Of a stretch of 64,000 bases of DNA, positions 34,303-45,965 are shown in pieces. Numbering within the stretch: the first letter of the stretch is position 1; each line of letters starts with the position of its first letter. Below the pieces are notes generated by a model. It did not search any database. It was not told the origin of the DNA and was given only the letters and a program-made list of their open reading frames with translations. The position numbers were made by a program, and so were the translations under genes. Origin of the DNA: Diphasiastrum complanatum (Eukaryota > Streptophyta > Lycopodiopsida > Lycopodiales > Lycopodiaceae); the NCBI GenBank assembly GCA_029204225.1, contig CM055111.1:19506642-19570641 (forward strand), written 5' to 3'.

Positions 34303-37277
34303 GTACAATGAATGAGGACAAGCAAGTTTTTTCACTTGATACTATCATGGAACCACCTATGCGTAAGAAGGCCAGGTACACTCAACCAAGTCTGATCATA
34401 ACAGGTGAGCTCGACTTGGTTGATTTAATTGGAGAAGAAAAAAAACCAATTAATTGGTATATGGAAACATACGACACATCAGGAATACATATGAAAGATG
34501 TACATCTATATGTCTGTTCAAAAGATCAAAAGTATGACGATATGGAAGTAGTTTGGAATGTTAAAGAGAGTGAAGGAAAATATGCAACACCATGTCTTGG
34601 GGTGGTTGTAGAGAGTTCCAAGGATGAAAAAATTATGCTGATCAGTCTACCTTTTGAAGGATTTAGTCTCAAATAAATGCAATCAAGCAAGGATGACAAA
34701 TGTGGCTCCATGAATGATCTTGGGTGGAACTTAATGAGTTTTGATAACCTTGAGGATGCTGGCATCACAGACATGATGCAAATTATTGAAGGATTTTTAA
34801 TTGTAAAGGGAGAATTGACAAATGTCACATCTTTTTTCAAAAAGAGTTCGGATGTTCAAAAGGGAGAAACAAGCAAAACAAGAAAACTTATGGAAAATCA
34901 AGAAAAAAAAACTACTGAAAAGAGAAATAATAGAAAACAAGGTTCCACATCTAAGCAAACAGGAAAAAATAGTGCCAAATCTATGGAAATAATGCTCTTA
35001 AATCAACAAGCAGATGCTATGGTTTCAAAAATGGAAGACTTGTTGAGTGTTGACAATGAGCAGGGCTTGCAACTCCTATATAAATGGAAGGGATATTATC
35101 CATTTGGAATGGACACATCCTATAACATTGATGTGACAAGATGTTTTCAAGCTCCTAGTCACAGAGTGTATCGAGGATTGGTAAAGGACCATGTATTGCG
35201 ACTGATAAAAGAATTTTGTGCACATACTCAACCTTGTGTTGTTATTGCAGATGTAATGTCATCTGATCCAAAGACAAATGAACCATTACAAAACTTAATT
35301 TTTAGTCAAATAGACAAGGTCAGTTATTGGGTCATATAAGGTCAACACTCGATAGAAGCTGCAAAATTGATGCAGGGCTTGTCAAATCAAAAAATGAAAG
35401 ATGCAGCAAAAATTTATAGATATAGAAGGTCTAGAATGATACTTAATTGTCCGAGCAAAGATTCAGTTTTAATATCAAAGGATGCAAACTTGATGGTGGC
35501 AAAGGTCATGCAAAAGGAGCCATTCATTGATCAAATGAAACAAGCAAGAGGTCAATGGATAGCTTTCAACAGGCCTGCAAAGCCTAAAGCTAGAGTCAAA
35601 AGAACTGAGACATCAAATAAATCATGGGAGGTAATTGCATTGTTGTCAAGTTATTAATTACTACTTTGTGTTTTGAAACTTTCAATAATTGTGTAAATGC
35701 ATTAATTTTTTCTCACTTGTAGGATTTTGTGGAGACTGCCGAGTGTACACTGCAAAAAGGTTTTCAAAAGCACGACATTCACATGGTCACTTGTGACAAT
35801 GATGTTTTTGACAATTGGATAAAAATAATGGAGATATATGTTGCTGGACAATTGCCAAACACTAGAGGAAATCTCGAGCCTTTTGTAGAAAAAAAAGTCA
35901 CAAAAGGAAAGGATAAACTTGGATTGGTAAAACAAGTGCCAGAAATAGTAAATCTATGTGCTCATTGTTTAGATGTATTGACGGACTAGATCCAAATCAG
36001 GTGCGAGGTTTACAAGCTGAAGTCATGGCCAAAAAAGTCCTAATAAAGAGAGGCAAAGGTGTCGAAGATAAGGTAGATATGGACGATGCATGTAAAAAAA
36101 TAAAAGGCGATAAAGTATTGGAAGACACAATCATATCCTACCTTCAAGGATTCACACTAGCCAAATCTACTTGGAGCCATTTGAGTGCCGTGTATGGCAT
36201 TGAAGATGAAGAATATGCAAAGATGTATACATGGTCGAAGGAATGGTTAAAAGATGCATTTAATTGTTCAAAAGTCACGCCTCCATTGTCGGCAATAGTA
36301 AAAAACAATGTTCACCGCTTGTATTTGATGTCCAAAGGCTTAGATTTGGAAGTAAATCAAACTCCTTGGAGAATTGGTACAGCTGGCCTTTTATTTGAAA
36401 GATATGCAGAATTCTCAAAAAAGGTTGATGGTCCTATAGTTAAGGATTGATCATTCTAGATACACAACTACATAATGAGATTTTGGAATTATGGACAAAG
36501 GACTATTTCAAAGCTTCAATCTCTCATGTCCAGACTTTTAATGGTACTAATAAACTAGTCATGGTATCGTTTATGGATTTTATATATATTTCAAGTCTAG
36601 TTATGGCATTGAAAGAACTAGAATATAATTTCCATTATGAGGTGGGAGTTTATATATCAAAATCAGAAAAACAAGGAATTATAACAAAATCCTACACAGC
36701 AGCAGTTGTGGTAATCTTTTTAAGTGAAGATTCCAGATTTGTGACCTACAACAACTTAATTCTAAGCAAAACAGAGACAGTTGACATTTCATGAGACACT
36801 TCAACGATAACTTCGGATGAAGAGGATGACATCGAAGACCAACCATATGAAATGGTTGGAATTCATTTAGTGAAAAATCTTAAGGATTCTATTTTTATTC
36901 AAGATCTCATAAAAGCATTTTGTAGAGAAGATCAATTTGTAGTAGATCTTTTCTGTGGAGGAGTTGCTTTGAAAGAAGGGCTACTAATGGAACGAAAAGG
37001 AGTTGTGATTGTATTGACTGATATGGAAGCAAAAGCTTTGGGGGCAACATGTTCAAATCTCATGGACACAAATCCGTCAGTGGCAAAATTTGCAGGATTG
37101 TTAGAGGTTCCAAGTTCAAGAGAAGAAAGTCATATTCCTATGCCTATTACAAATGTTGAAGAACTTGCCTCTATAGTACAAGAAGCAGGGGTGATATGAG
37201 AAGAAAAAGAGAAACAAAAAGAAATTGATGAGAGTGGTGAACCCCCTTTTGATATTCACATTGATGTACTTGAATAG
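34303..37277 (+). pseudogene. ParB-like plus DNA-methyltransferase-like gene, decayed
   Basis: One ancestral reading frame can be followed with few breaks. From MNEDKQVFSLDTIMEPPMRK (34308), through an in-frame stop (34674) and a lysine-rich segment, to SHRVYRGLVKDHVLRLIKEF (about 35160), QPCVVIADVMSSDP (about 35230) and YWVI-stop-GQHSIEAAKLM (35325-35372). The last resembles the ParB/sulfiredoxin-fold signature G-G-H-R-x-x-A-A. After IYRYRRSRMI a phase-0 intron (35631-35722) joins to DFVETAECTLQKGF. Two frameshifts follow (about 35970 and 36450), a helical region, and a stop at 36792. EDQFVVDLFCGGVALKEGLL (about 36926-36985) then resembles motif I of an AdoMet-dependent DNA methyltransferase. 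A stop lies at 37197, and the frame ends at 37277. ParB followed by a DNA methyltransferase is a common phage and bacterial arrangement. Domain names are by motif only. Confidence 0.55.
35631..35722 (+). other. Intron (92 bp) in the ParB-like gene
   Basis: Donor GAG|GTAATT and acceptor TTTTTTCTCACTTGTAG|GAT with a pyrimidine-rich end. Splicing joins two open frames exactly at a codon boundary (Glu then Asp-Phe-Val-Glu). Retention of the intron argues against an RNA-mediated copy. Confidence 0.8.
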
Positions 37278-37296
37278 GACAGTCATCTTTCTACAG

Positions 37297-37630
37297 GTGA
37301 TTGACATAGATTTCTCAAGTTTGGATACCTATAATTTCATAGTTTATAGTAGTTGTTTTGTGGTGTACAAATGGCCATGGTAGGAATCAAACAGTTAGAT
37401 AATTGTAGATATTTAAAACTCCTCTATGTACATGAATTAAATCTTATCACTTGATATCATTTTTTTAGTGATTTCATTTTGAATTATATCATGGTTTTTA
37501 TTTTTGTCTGCCAAAATTAAAATCATGTGCTTATGCTCATATACTCAATATCCACTATATTATCAATCAAAATTAGTAAAAACTTAATAAATAATTACAG
37601 CTATTTTTTTAGTAGGACTTATTTCAACAG
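37297..37630 (+). other. Possible intron linking ParB/methyltransferase-like and FCP1-like parts
   Basis: CTACAG|GTGATT at 37297 and TATTTCAACAG|TC at 37630 are acceptable plant splice sites. If used, both parts would belong to one transcript. The frame on the right is broken near the junction, so a fused protein cannot be shown. The interval has no coding content itself. Confidence 0.3.
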
Positions 37631-38677
37631 TCTCCTTTGTGAACGTTGTGACAAGAGATCACTTTACAAGAGGTGGAACTTGATAAAATAGAAAAAAACA
37701 TACAGTTCTCAAGTTTTATAAATAATGACAAAAATTTTTTGCAAAAATTGTCATGTGAAAGCATAGGTGAAAAGTTGCACTATCATACATTGATACTATA
37801 TCTCAATGGACTATTCATGTGCAAGTTTGTTGGAAATGGTCCAACCAACCAAGAGATTTATAACATTGGGTGGGAAAGGATCATACTGCGCATGGGTTGC
37901 ATTGACTTCTTGAGTGCAATTTCCAATCATTTTAATATTGGGTTGTGGTCATGTGCAAAAGAGAAGAACATTTTACCAAGGATTCAATTGATGGAGCATG
38001 TGGCCAAAAGTCAATTTCCATTTTTTATGACTTGGAGACAAGAAAGATGTTTCAAGCAATAGTCACCTTGTTTATATAGACCGGACAAGCCAAATGTGGA
38101 ATCAATGTTCAAGCCACTGTCTCGGGTGTGGGCAAATTTCATAGGTTTTTGTGATGAAAGAACTACTATATTAATAGATGATAGTCCATACAAAGGATGT
38201 CTTAACAATCCCGGAAATTGCATATTTCCCAATCCATTTGTAGGAGAAGTTGAAGATGATGTACTCAACAACAAGATTTTTTCGTATCTTCTCAAATTAA
38301 CACAAGTTCTTGATGTTCAGCCAGTCATATAAGCAACAAGATATGGACAACTGCCAGTGACTGAAGGTCATCCTTTGTATGGACATTTTCAATCTGTTAT
38401 GAAGATGTTTCCTAGTAGTACAAGTACTCGGGTTTCATCTGAGGCTACCAATTCACAGGTACTCAAAGGAGAGCAACAAAAAAGACGAAGACATGATCCA
38501 CCTGTAAAGTTGACATCAAGTCAATTGAAAATATTAGAGGACATGCAACCAATACAAAGTATGAGTGACATGGAAGCTAGCCTAAAAGCAATAGAGCTTG
38601 GCTATTGTAAACCTTACACGACTGGAACTGCTGCAAAGAGATATTTGCGCCCATTGGAAAAATGCAAAAGACTTTAA
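37631..38677 (+). pseudogene. FCP1/NIF-type HAD phosphatase-like gene, decayed
   Basis: From about 37650 one frame reads through three stops (38060, 38330, terminal 38675). HYHTLILYLNGLFM (about 37775-37815) matches the first HAD motif of FCP1/NIF phosphatases (usually LDLNG or LDLDGTL), but the nucleophile Asp is Tyr here (TAT at 37799), so the enzyme would be dead. Then FLSAISNHFNIGLWSCAKEK (about 37905-37965), PFFMTWRQERCFKQ (about 38020), KPLSRVWANF (38112) and TTILIDDSPYKGCLNNPGN (38165-38220, third HAD motif DDSP-K). The C-terminal tail after 38357 is basic (KRRRHDPP) and unrecognised. The family dephosphorylates RNA polymerase II tail peptides or related targets. It lies in the same orientation as the ParB-like gene and may be its 3' half. 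Confidence 0.65.
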
Positions 38678-38679
38678 AA

Positions 38680-40440
38680 ATGTTCAAATCTCATACAATC
38701 CATTTTGTACATTCATTATTCAAATGATATATTTTAAATTTTATCTTTCATAAGCTTAATGTTCATGTGTGTATCTTATTTCTATCAATATGATGGTTTT
38801 TATTTATTTATTGGATATCAAGTTTTATGTTTGATTTTCTTGAATTTCAAAATTGGATGTAAATTGAATTGATTATTTTTATATTATAAAATCATACTTA
38901 AGGCTTGTTCATTGATAATTACATAGATTAAAAATTCATAGGTTATGCTTGTAGTAGTCATTGTTCATGTTGCACTCTCAAATATGTTATACCCAATGAA
39001 ATATGGCAGTGGTGGTTCACAATATAGAGCCTTGTGCATATTTTTATTTGTACATGTTTAACTACTATCAAGTACTGTGTGTCATGCGTTAGTTACAACA
39101 AAATCCAAATACATTGCACATATGTTATCAATTTTGTTTTTTGTTTGTGTTTCAACTATTAATAATATACATTCATAATTATACAATCACAACAAAAGCC
39201 AATACCTTGCACATACATTAACAATTTTGTCTTTTGTTTATGTTCTAGCTATTAAAATTATACATTTATAATTGTACAATCACAATCAAATGAGAAATTA
39301 AATCCAAATAATCATGAAGGTTATCACATGCACCTCAAAACCTATTGTGAACATATTGCAACTCAATAAAAGTTTGTAACATAATTAAATGAAATCAAGT
39401 AGTCAATTATAATTGTTGGTTTCTTTACTTGAGGGTAAAGATGTGTGTACACGATTTTTATTATACTTTGACTCGTGATATAAACATGATTTGTTGTTAC
39501 AATATGATTACTATTTTAGTAAAACATATAGCAATTACATATGGCAAATGCATCAATTTCTTAAAAATTTCACAATGTCCATATATAAAAGAGAAATTTA
39601 TCTAGTGCGATTTTAGAAAAGAGAACATAATAACATCCACCAAAAACTTCATTCATTGTAAATTGCAATATAAAACTAGCTAAAAATTATTCAATGGTGC
39701 AATTGAAAACTTGAGATGTGCTCAAGTTGAAAGAAAAACAAACAAAATTGAATTATTTTTAAAACACATAAACACTTCAAGATAAAGCATTTCTGAATTC
39801 ATTAAATCGAAATGGTGCTTGCTGTTAAAATATGACCACAAATCACAGTGGGGGTGTATGGATAGAGTTGTTGACTACAACCGGCTAGTTGCTTAACAAA
39901 AAAAAAAGTCAAATCTATTAAGATGAATGAATGTTATTTTCTTGTATTTGGTGCTAGAAATGAGAGCATGTAACTCAAAAGAGTATATGTGATACTTAGA
40001 GTTGAGTTTTAATCATTCTATACCTTAATGATTCTCCTATAGATTCTAATTGAATGAAATATCATATCTTAGAATTTGAATTCTAAGGATATTTGTACTT
40101 GAAAGATTAATAAATTATCTATCAGAGTTGTGGATAATTTCAAACTATAATTATAATTATTTTATTATTTTTTAAACTTTAATCTCTTAAGTTAGGTTAT
40201 TTCACCCAGTGTTTCATGTAATTTTACATGAAGGTGATGTTACTAACTTGTGGTGAATGTAACCTAGATGAAAAATTTATCGCTTAGTGTACTTTTCAAA
40301 CCCGAGTTGTACTCCAGTGCAGAGATTATCACTTGGGAAATAGGATTATCTCTGAGTACTTGTTTGATGTGAAAGTTTGACTAAGGATAATTAGAGAGCT
40401 CTAAATCTTTCCTGTTTAGAGAGCTTCTAAGGATAGAAGC
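38680..40440. other. Non-coding AT-rich interval
   Basis: No gene, LTR or RNA gene recognised. It holds loosely repeated blocks (CACAACAAAA.CCAA.ACATTGCACATA near 39095 and 39187) and a hairpin TTCATGTAA-TT-TTACATGAA near 40212-40231. Confidence 0.5.
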
Positions 40441-40837
40441 AGTTAACGAGGGAAGAATGTTATGTCCATGGCGAGTAAGTAGGATTCAGTATACTCCTAG
40501 TCTTGGATACACGGTACTCCAGTAAATCAAGCTGTTAGTTATGCCATGTCATACTGGATGTGACCCGAAAGTAACTAATATCCTTGTGAGGCCCAGAACA
40601 CACTAAATGGAGTTTAGACAAGGTATGAGATATTGTATGCATGTGTAGAGTTATCGATAACAATTCTATGAATAGTTGGTCCATGCTTAGGACTCTATTC
40701 TAGGTGAATCTATGTATGAATGTGTAGAGTTATCAATAGCAATTCTATGAATAGTTGGTCCATCAAGCCCCCTTGAAAACCAAGATGCGTTTTCTTAGCA
40801 TCACAAGATGCATAGGTAAAAACTTCATGTATCTTGA
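40441..40837 (+). repeat. LTR-like fragment with internal duplication
   Basis: GAGGGAAGAATG|TTATGTCCATGG (about 40448-40470) looks like the polypurine tract and LTR start of a gypsy element, similar to GGAGGAAAGAATG|TCATGCCC at 59335-59355. A block of about 50 bases (GTGTAGAGTTATC..AATTCTATGAATAG) occurs at 40634 and again 79 bases later at 40713. It breaks off where copia sequence begins. Confidence 0.4.
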
Positions 40838-41208
40838 TTTTTGGAAGGCCAAGATATTAGATTGCCTCCAAGAAAGATAATGTATGCACTAATAGACTTT
40901 CAATCCATCTTGTCACTTGCAAAGTCCGAATTCGAGTGGCCAACTATGGATAGATCTTCACTTTTATAAAGTAGACCATAATCACAAGATGAAGATACAT
41001 ATCTTAGAATCCTCTTGGCCATCTTCCAATGATGGATCTTAGGAGGTTGCATAAATTGACTCAATTTGTGCACACAAAAACTTAGATTGGGCCTAGTAAT
41101 GGTAAGCCAAATCAAGGAGCCTACAAGATTCCTAAAAAGTGTGATGTCCTCAAAGGATGTTTCATCACCTTTATTAGGATATTTTACAATTTGCTCCATT
41201 GAAGTATC
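40838..41208 (-). pseudogene. Copia family-1 fragment, left side of nested insertion
   Basis: RNase H/RT coding sequence of family 1 read leftwards: FMQPPKIHHWKMAKRILRYV, TRPNLSFCVHKLSQ, and SNSDFASDKMD (first RNase H Asp changed to Asn). It ends on the right at GTATC (41204-41208), the target duplication of the element at 41209-48086. The same family-1 sequence resumes at 48087. On the left it is cut off near 40838 in RNase H, losing the 3' end and LTR. Confidence 0.85.
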
Positions 41209-41840
41209 CTTAAGATCCAATCTACTTGAATGATCTTTGGTTAGAAAGAGAAAAACACTACCAATTTCACCAATGTAGAAAAATCGGCATCTACACACAA
41301 TTTGAGATGTAGAAACTAAAAGAACTTGATCAAACTTGAATGAAATTATTATGTACTGTTTCTGTCCGTACAAAACCAGCAAGCTACTGTATTTCACACG
41401 TGTGGATCTAAAAATAGCAAATATAGATCATTCTACACATAGAATTGCAAGCAATCACCAAGATAGTGCACCAATGGATAGTAGAACCCAAGAGAACCAT
41501 GTATAAGCATGAAATGAGATAGAGAAGAGAGAAGATGACTCTCTCCACGAGTTACATCCTTTTATAGCAAGTCCAAACCCTATTTGGCCACTTGGCTTTC
41601 CCACCAAAATGCTAACCCTACCAATTTTGGGTCTAGATTCAATGTACCCAACTTATTCAAATTGAATCTACTCAAACTCGCATTCTATCTTTCCCACACT
41701 TTCAAAAAGTGTTTATTCAAAAGAAATTTAGACTAATGAACTTTGAAAAGTCAACCTCTAAGTCTAAAACAAGTTCTGGCCTCAATATGCCAAATATGAA
41801 AATATTGCAAAATGTGATGAAACTAGTTGAATCTTTCACA
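41209..41840 (-). repeat. Family-4 LTR, left, lacking 18 terminal bases
   Basis: 632 bp. Minus strand starts TGTGAAAGATTCAAC after the tract AGTTGAAGAGGGAG. The opposite end stops 18 bases short of the other two copies, at an ATC shared by the LTR and the target site. Contains CACACGTGTG (41395-41404) and a TATA box (41558-41567). Confidence 0.9.
41558..41567 (-). promoter_or_regulatory. TATA box in family-4 LTR
   Basis: CTATAAAAGG on the minus strand, with the same box at 46933-46942 and 47804-47813 in the other LTRs. A CT-rich stretch about 30 bases downstream fits a transcription start near 41530. Confidence 0.7.
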
Positions 41841-41893
41841 CTCCCTCTTCAACTAGTTTTAGCATAGACTTTGATAATACTCCAAGTGAAGTC

Positions 41894-42416
41894 CTATGCT
41901 TCATGAACAAGTCCCAATGCTTTGGTAAAGATATCAGCTACATATTCCCTTGAAGACACATGTTGAAGCTCCACCTCCTTTGCAATGACTCGCTCCCTCA
42001 CAAAATGATATTGTATCTCAATATGCTTGCTCCTAGCATGAAAGATAGGATTGGATGCCATTCTTTGGGCTGATTGATTGTCACAAAAGATGATTGGGCT
42101 CTCTGAAAAATCCAGCAAGTGAAGATCCTTGATCATCCTCTTGATCCATACCATCTCCTTTGTGCAATGTGTAAGAGCTTTGTACTCGGCCTCACTAGAT
42201 GACAATGAGATAGTGGCTTGTTTCTTTGACATCCATGATATAGCTCTATCACCTATGAAAATACAATAAGAACTAATGGATTTCCTATCCATTACATCTC
42301 CAGCATAGTCCAAATCTGAAAATTCAAAAAGATTAGGTGATGATCCCTCATACAATATGCCAAAATCTCGAGTTCCAATGATGTACCTCAAAACTCGCTT
42401 TTCTAGCTTCCAATGC
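41894..42416 (-). pseudogene. Family-4 RNase H segment
   Basis: Reads HWKLEKRVLRYIIGTRDFGILYEG, SDLDYAGDVMDRKS, SSSEAEYKAL, CDNQSAQRMASNP, HARSKHIEIQYHFVRE, ADIFTKAL. These are the copia RNase H landmarks with first Asp (SDLD), Glu and CDN Asp retained. Its upstream partner, reverse transcriptase, is absent: unrelated sequence begins a few codons before HWK. It ends with a stop at 41894 shortly before the polypurine tract. Confidence 0.85.
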
Positions 42417-43484
42417 TCCTAGCATAGTTTTTGCCAATAGAACTTTGATCCATCATAATAATGATCTTCTTCCTAAGAATAGATCTCCTTTCAATGATCA
42501 TGTAATGCTCAAAATAGAAACAACCATAATTGATATAGAGAATAGTGTCCACTTGGGATGCTTCACTATTTCTTACATCAATTTTACATGTAAAAATGTG
42601 ACTAGAACAAGAAGAATCAAATAGAATGTAAATGAAATGATTCCACCATGCTTCCAGCTTTCAACTCTCTAGAAAAATACAGCAAACAAACAATAAATGT
42701 GAGTGATCAACTTTTGCTTGCATGTCTCCTCCTTTGTCCTTTGTTGCCATGTATCCACCATGATACTCCATGAATGAGCCTCCATCTCCATCTTGCCACA
42801 AGAAACCATCAAACCTTGGAAATCCATGAGTAGGTGAGTACATTAATGATGCAAATCTAGCACCACATGACTCCATAAACCAAGTAGTTTGCACTAGTCC
42901 ATCTTCAAGATCTACTTGACACAAGAAAATGACCATGAATTCACCAAAAATTGACAATCTCCAAGTATTGGCACCAAGTAGCTCAACACTTGAGAACTTA
43001 GCCATGGATGAGTGACATAATGAACCTTCAATAGCTTCATTTCCATCAGAAAAATAAGCCAAGAATGCTAGTACAAATCCAACATCAAAACAATGCTCAC
43101 CAATGTAGCTAGTTTTACCATATCTTGACAATTTGAACACATCCACATGAAATTGATCAAACAATGGATAGAACAAGTAAAGTAAACTTGAACAACACTT
43201 CCTTGATGCTCCCTTGACCTTACTTGAGTCTTCAATATGCTGCAAAAACAGATCCATAACACCCTTGCCAATTACCTCTCCTTTGATGCTCTTGACTAGC
43301 TCCAAATTGCCAACTTCCCTTTTGACTAGTTGAAGCACTTTGAGATCAATTTATTGATCTTCAACTTGACCATCAAAGTCATTGAACAAACTTTGTTTTC
43401 CTGATCCATTACTTGATTTTACAGCAAGATAACATCTATCCACTTGCATATCTCCATGTACACAAGAAGATCTTCCAAAAGATG
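42417..43484 (-). other. Foreign segment replacing reverse transcriptase
   Basis: About 1.07 kb with no copia similarity sits where the RT domain should be. On the left it adjoins HWKLEKRVLRY of RNase H; on the right it adjoins EYQSLMKSGT, a conserved block at the start of copia RT. It contains an uninterrupted minus-strand frame of 225 codons (43338-42661: MLQLVKREVGNLELVKSIKG..., with a Cys/Phe-rich middle and GFPRFDGFLWQDGDGGSF near the end) that I do not recognise. The upstream polyprotein reads into the segment for about 40 codons before a stop at 43351. A captured host sequence, or a family-specific spacer, are both possible. Confidence 0.6.
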
Positions 43485-45965
43485 TTCCACTCTTCATAAG
43501 AGATTGATACTCAAGATCCATTGGTTGGATCCACTCCACTTCTTTCCTTGCTTGATCTACACTTGTAGTCTCATCCAAAGAGGTTAGGAAAGCAACATAA
43601 TTTCTAGAAACTACTTTATTACCCTTTTGATCATATGTGAGCCTTGAAGGTACTTGTCTTTCTCTTGATGTTCTCCTTGGCTTTTGACTTGATGAAGGTC
43701 CATCATCACCACCATCCAAAGTAGGATCCTTCTCATCAACATCAAGAATGTTAGAACCATCAACTTTACCATCAATCATACTTGAAGACACCTTTGGAAT
43801 GTTTCCCTCATAAAAAATGACATCTCTACCAACAATCACTTTGTTAGTAGAAGGAATGTAAACCTTGTAGGCTTTACTCACCTCACTATATCCAACAAAA
43901 ATACCTCTTCTTGAAGATGGATCCTCCTTGGTCCTATCATCAAGAGTAATGTTGACATAGCATGTGCATCCAAAGGTTCTTAGAAAGTTGACACTCAGCC
44001 TCCTCTTGAATAGCATCTCAAAAGGTGTCCTTCCATCCAAAATAGCACTCGGCCACCTATTGCACAAAAAATTGGCACACAACAAAGCTTGATCCCAAAA
44101 TGGTTTGTCAAGATTAGCACTTAACCTCATAGCTTTAGCACTTTCACATAAAGTTCTATTCTTCCTTTCAGCCACTCCATTTTGTTGTGGGGTTCTTGAT
44201 GTTGTATACTCCCTCTTGATCCCATGCTCATCACAAAAGGCCTTGAACTTGTTAGATATGTACTCACCACCATTGTCACCTCTCAAGCACTTGATCTTTG
44301 TGGACAATTGGTTCTCCCTTGCATTCTTGAACTTGACAAAGACATCATACACTTCATCCTTGCTCTTTAGTAGATAGATCCAACAAAATCTACTAAAATC
44401 ATCAATGAATGTTTCATACATCTTAGCTCCACTATTGCTAATTGTAGTAAATCCATGAATATCCGAATGTACAAGTTGAAAAGGCTTTGCGGATCTAGAA
44501 ATAGATCTTATAAGGTAGTCTATGTGACTTAGACAAAACACAAGACTCACAAACATGCTTGTCATTACTTAAGAAACTTGGAAGACCAATCACAACCTTC
44601 TTCCTTGCCATTACCTCCAATGACTTGAAGTTGAGGTGTCCCATCCTTTTGTGCCAAACCTCTTGATTAGAAATTTGCTCCCTTGCAACACATCCAACTT
44701 GGTTAGCAATAACACAAGCATCAAGTTTGAACAACTTCCCTTGTCTTTAACCTTTTCCAATCAAGACATCCTTCCTTTTGATCAAACAAGCATCTCCATC
44801 AAACTCCACCTTGAGGCCCTTACTTAGCATTTGACTCACACTAAACAAATTCTTGGTAATAGATGGAATAAACAAGACATCCTCCAAACGAACATTCCTA
44901 TTTGTAGAGAGAGAAATAGGAATTGTGCCAATCCCTTTGATTGCACACTCACCATCATTGCCCGTGTAGATCACCCTCTTGTCATCTCCATATGCCAACA
45001 AAGAAGTGAAGTACTCTTTGTGAAAGGTCATGTGTGAACTTGCTCCACTATCAATCCACCAAGGATCTAGATCTCCATCATTAGCAAGCATACATAAAGA
45101 CATCACAAAAGCATCATCATTTGCATCTTGCACATCCAAACCATCCTCATCAAGAGTAAGATTTACCTTGTTTTTCTCCATGATCTCTCTTCTTCTTGTA
45201 GCACTCACTTGCAAAGTGTCCTTTGATGCCACAATAGAAGCACTTGAGCTGTGATCTATCCTTCTTTTTGCCACTTGAAGAAGCATCCACTTGATCTTGC
45301 CCTTTAGACCACTTGCTTTTGGTTTTGCCCTTGAATTTGCCCTTTGTGAACATAGCATCCTCTTGAAGTGTCGATGTAGGTCCACCTCTTGCTTGAAGCC
45401 TATATTCCTCATTGATCAAGATCTCTTGAAGATCCATCAAACTTGGCAAAGTCTTTTGAATAGCAATACTTTGAACAATGTTAGCATGAGCATCCAACAA
45501 GCCATTAAGAATCACTTGAATAAGCTCTCCTTCCTTAATGCTTTCATCTATGCAAGCTAGCTCATCATTCAATGCTTTCATTCTCAAAACAAAAGTACTT
45601 GAAATTTCTTCATTCTTTTGCAAACAAGAAAAGATTTGCCTTCTTAGAGTCAACACTCTAGAAGTAGACTTGGATTCATAAAGCTTCTTCAATGAATTCC
45701 AAGCTTCCAAAGATGATGTGCACTTACCAACTTCCTTGAGAAGTTCATTGGTAACATTCATCTTTATCATGTGTAGAGCCTTCTTGGCCCTCTTGTCATA
45801 CCTCAACTGATCTTGTTGTGTTGCTGGTCTCTCCTCCAAACCTACAACAATATCCAAAACATCATTCATCTCAAGAAGTGACTCCATCCTCACTTTCCAT
45901 AATGAATAGTTACTTGAGGTAAGCCTATCATTGGCTTCCAACATGACTCCAATTGAGGTTGCCAT
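43351..45965 (-). pseudogene. Family-4 Gag-protease-integrase
   Basis: Starts at 45965 with MATSIGVMLEANDRLTSSNY, then NYSLWKVRMESLL and CCHC knuckle CFYCGIKGHFASEC (about 45245-45200). Protease WWIDSGASSHMTFHKEYF (about 45065-45010), VWHKRMGHLN (about 44660), integrase with VHSDIHGF (about 44480), DNGGEYISNKF (about 44280) and QQNGVAERKNR (about 44190), keeping the D, D and E residues. The integrase C-terminal region continues to about WIQPMDLEYQSLMKSGT, then runs into foreign DNA and stops at 43351. Frames change near 45410-45150, 44750 and 44565-44495, so the polyprotein is broken three times. Without RT this element must have depended on another element's enzyme. Confidence 0.88.

Noticed and set aside
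37116..37307. Minus-strand 63-codon frame
   Set aside because: Shadow of the methyltransferase-like coding strand with poly-Phe from A-rich codons.
42661..43338. 225-codon frame as a confirmed host gene
   Set aside because: Open and inside foreign DNA, but unrecognised and without its own start context or introns; kept only as a candidate captured segment.
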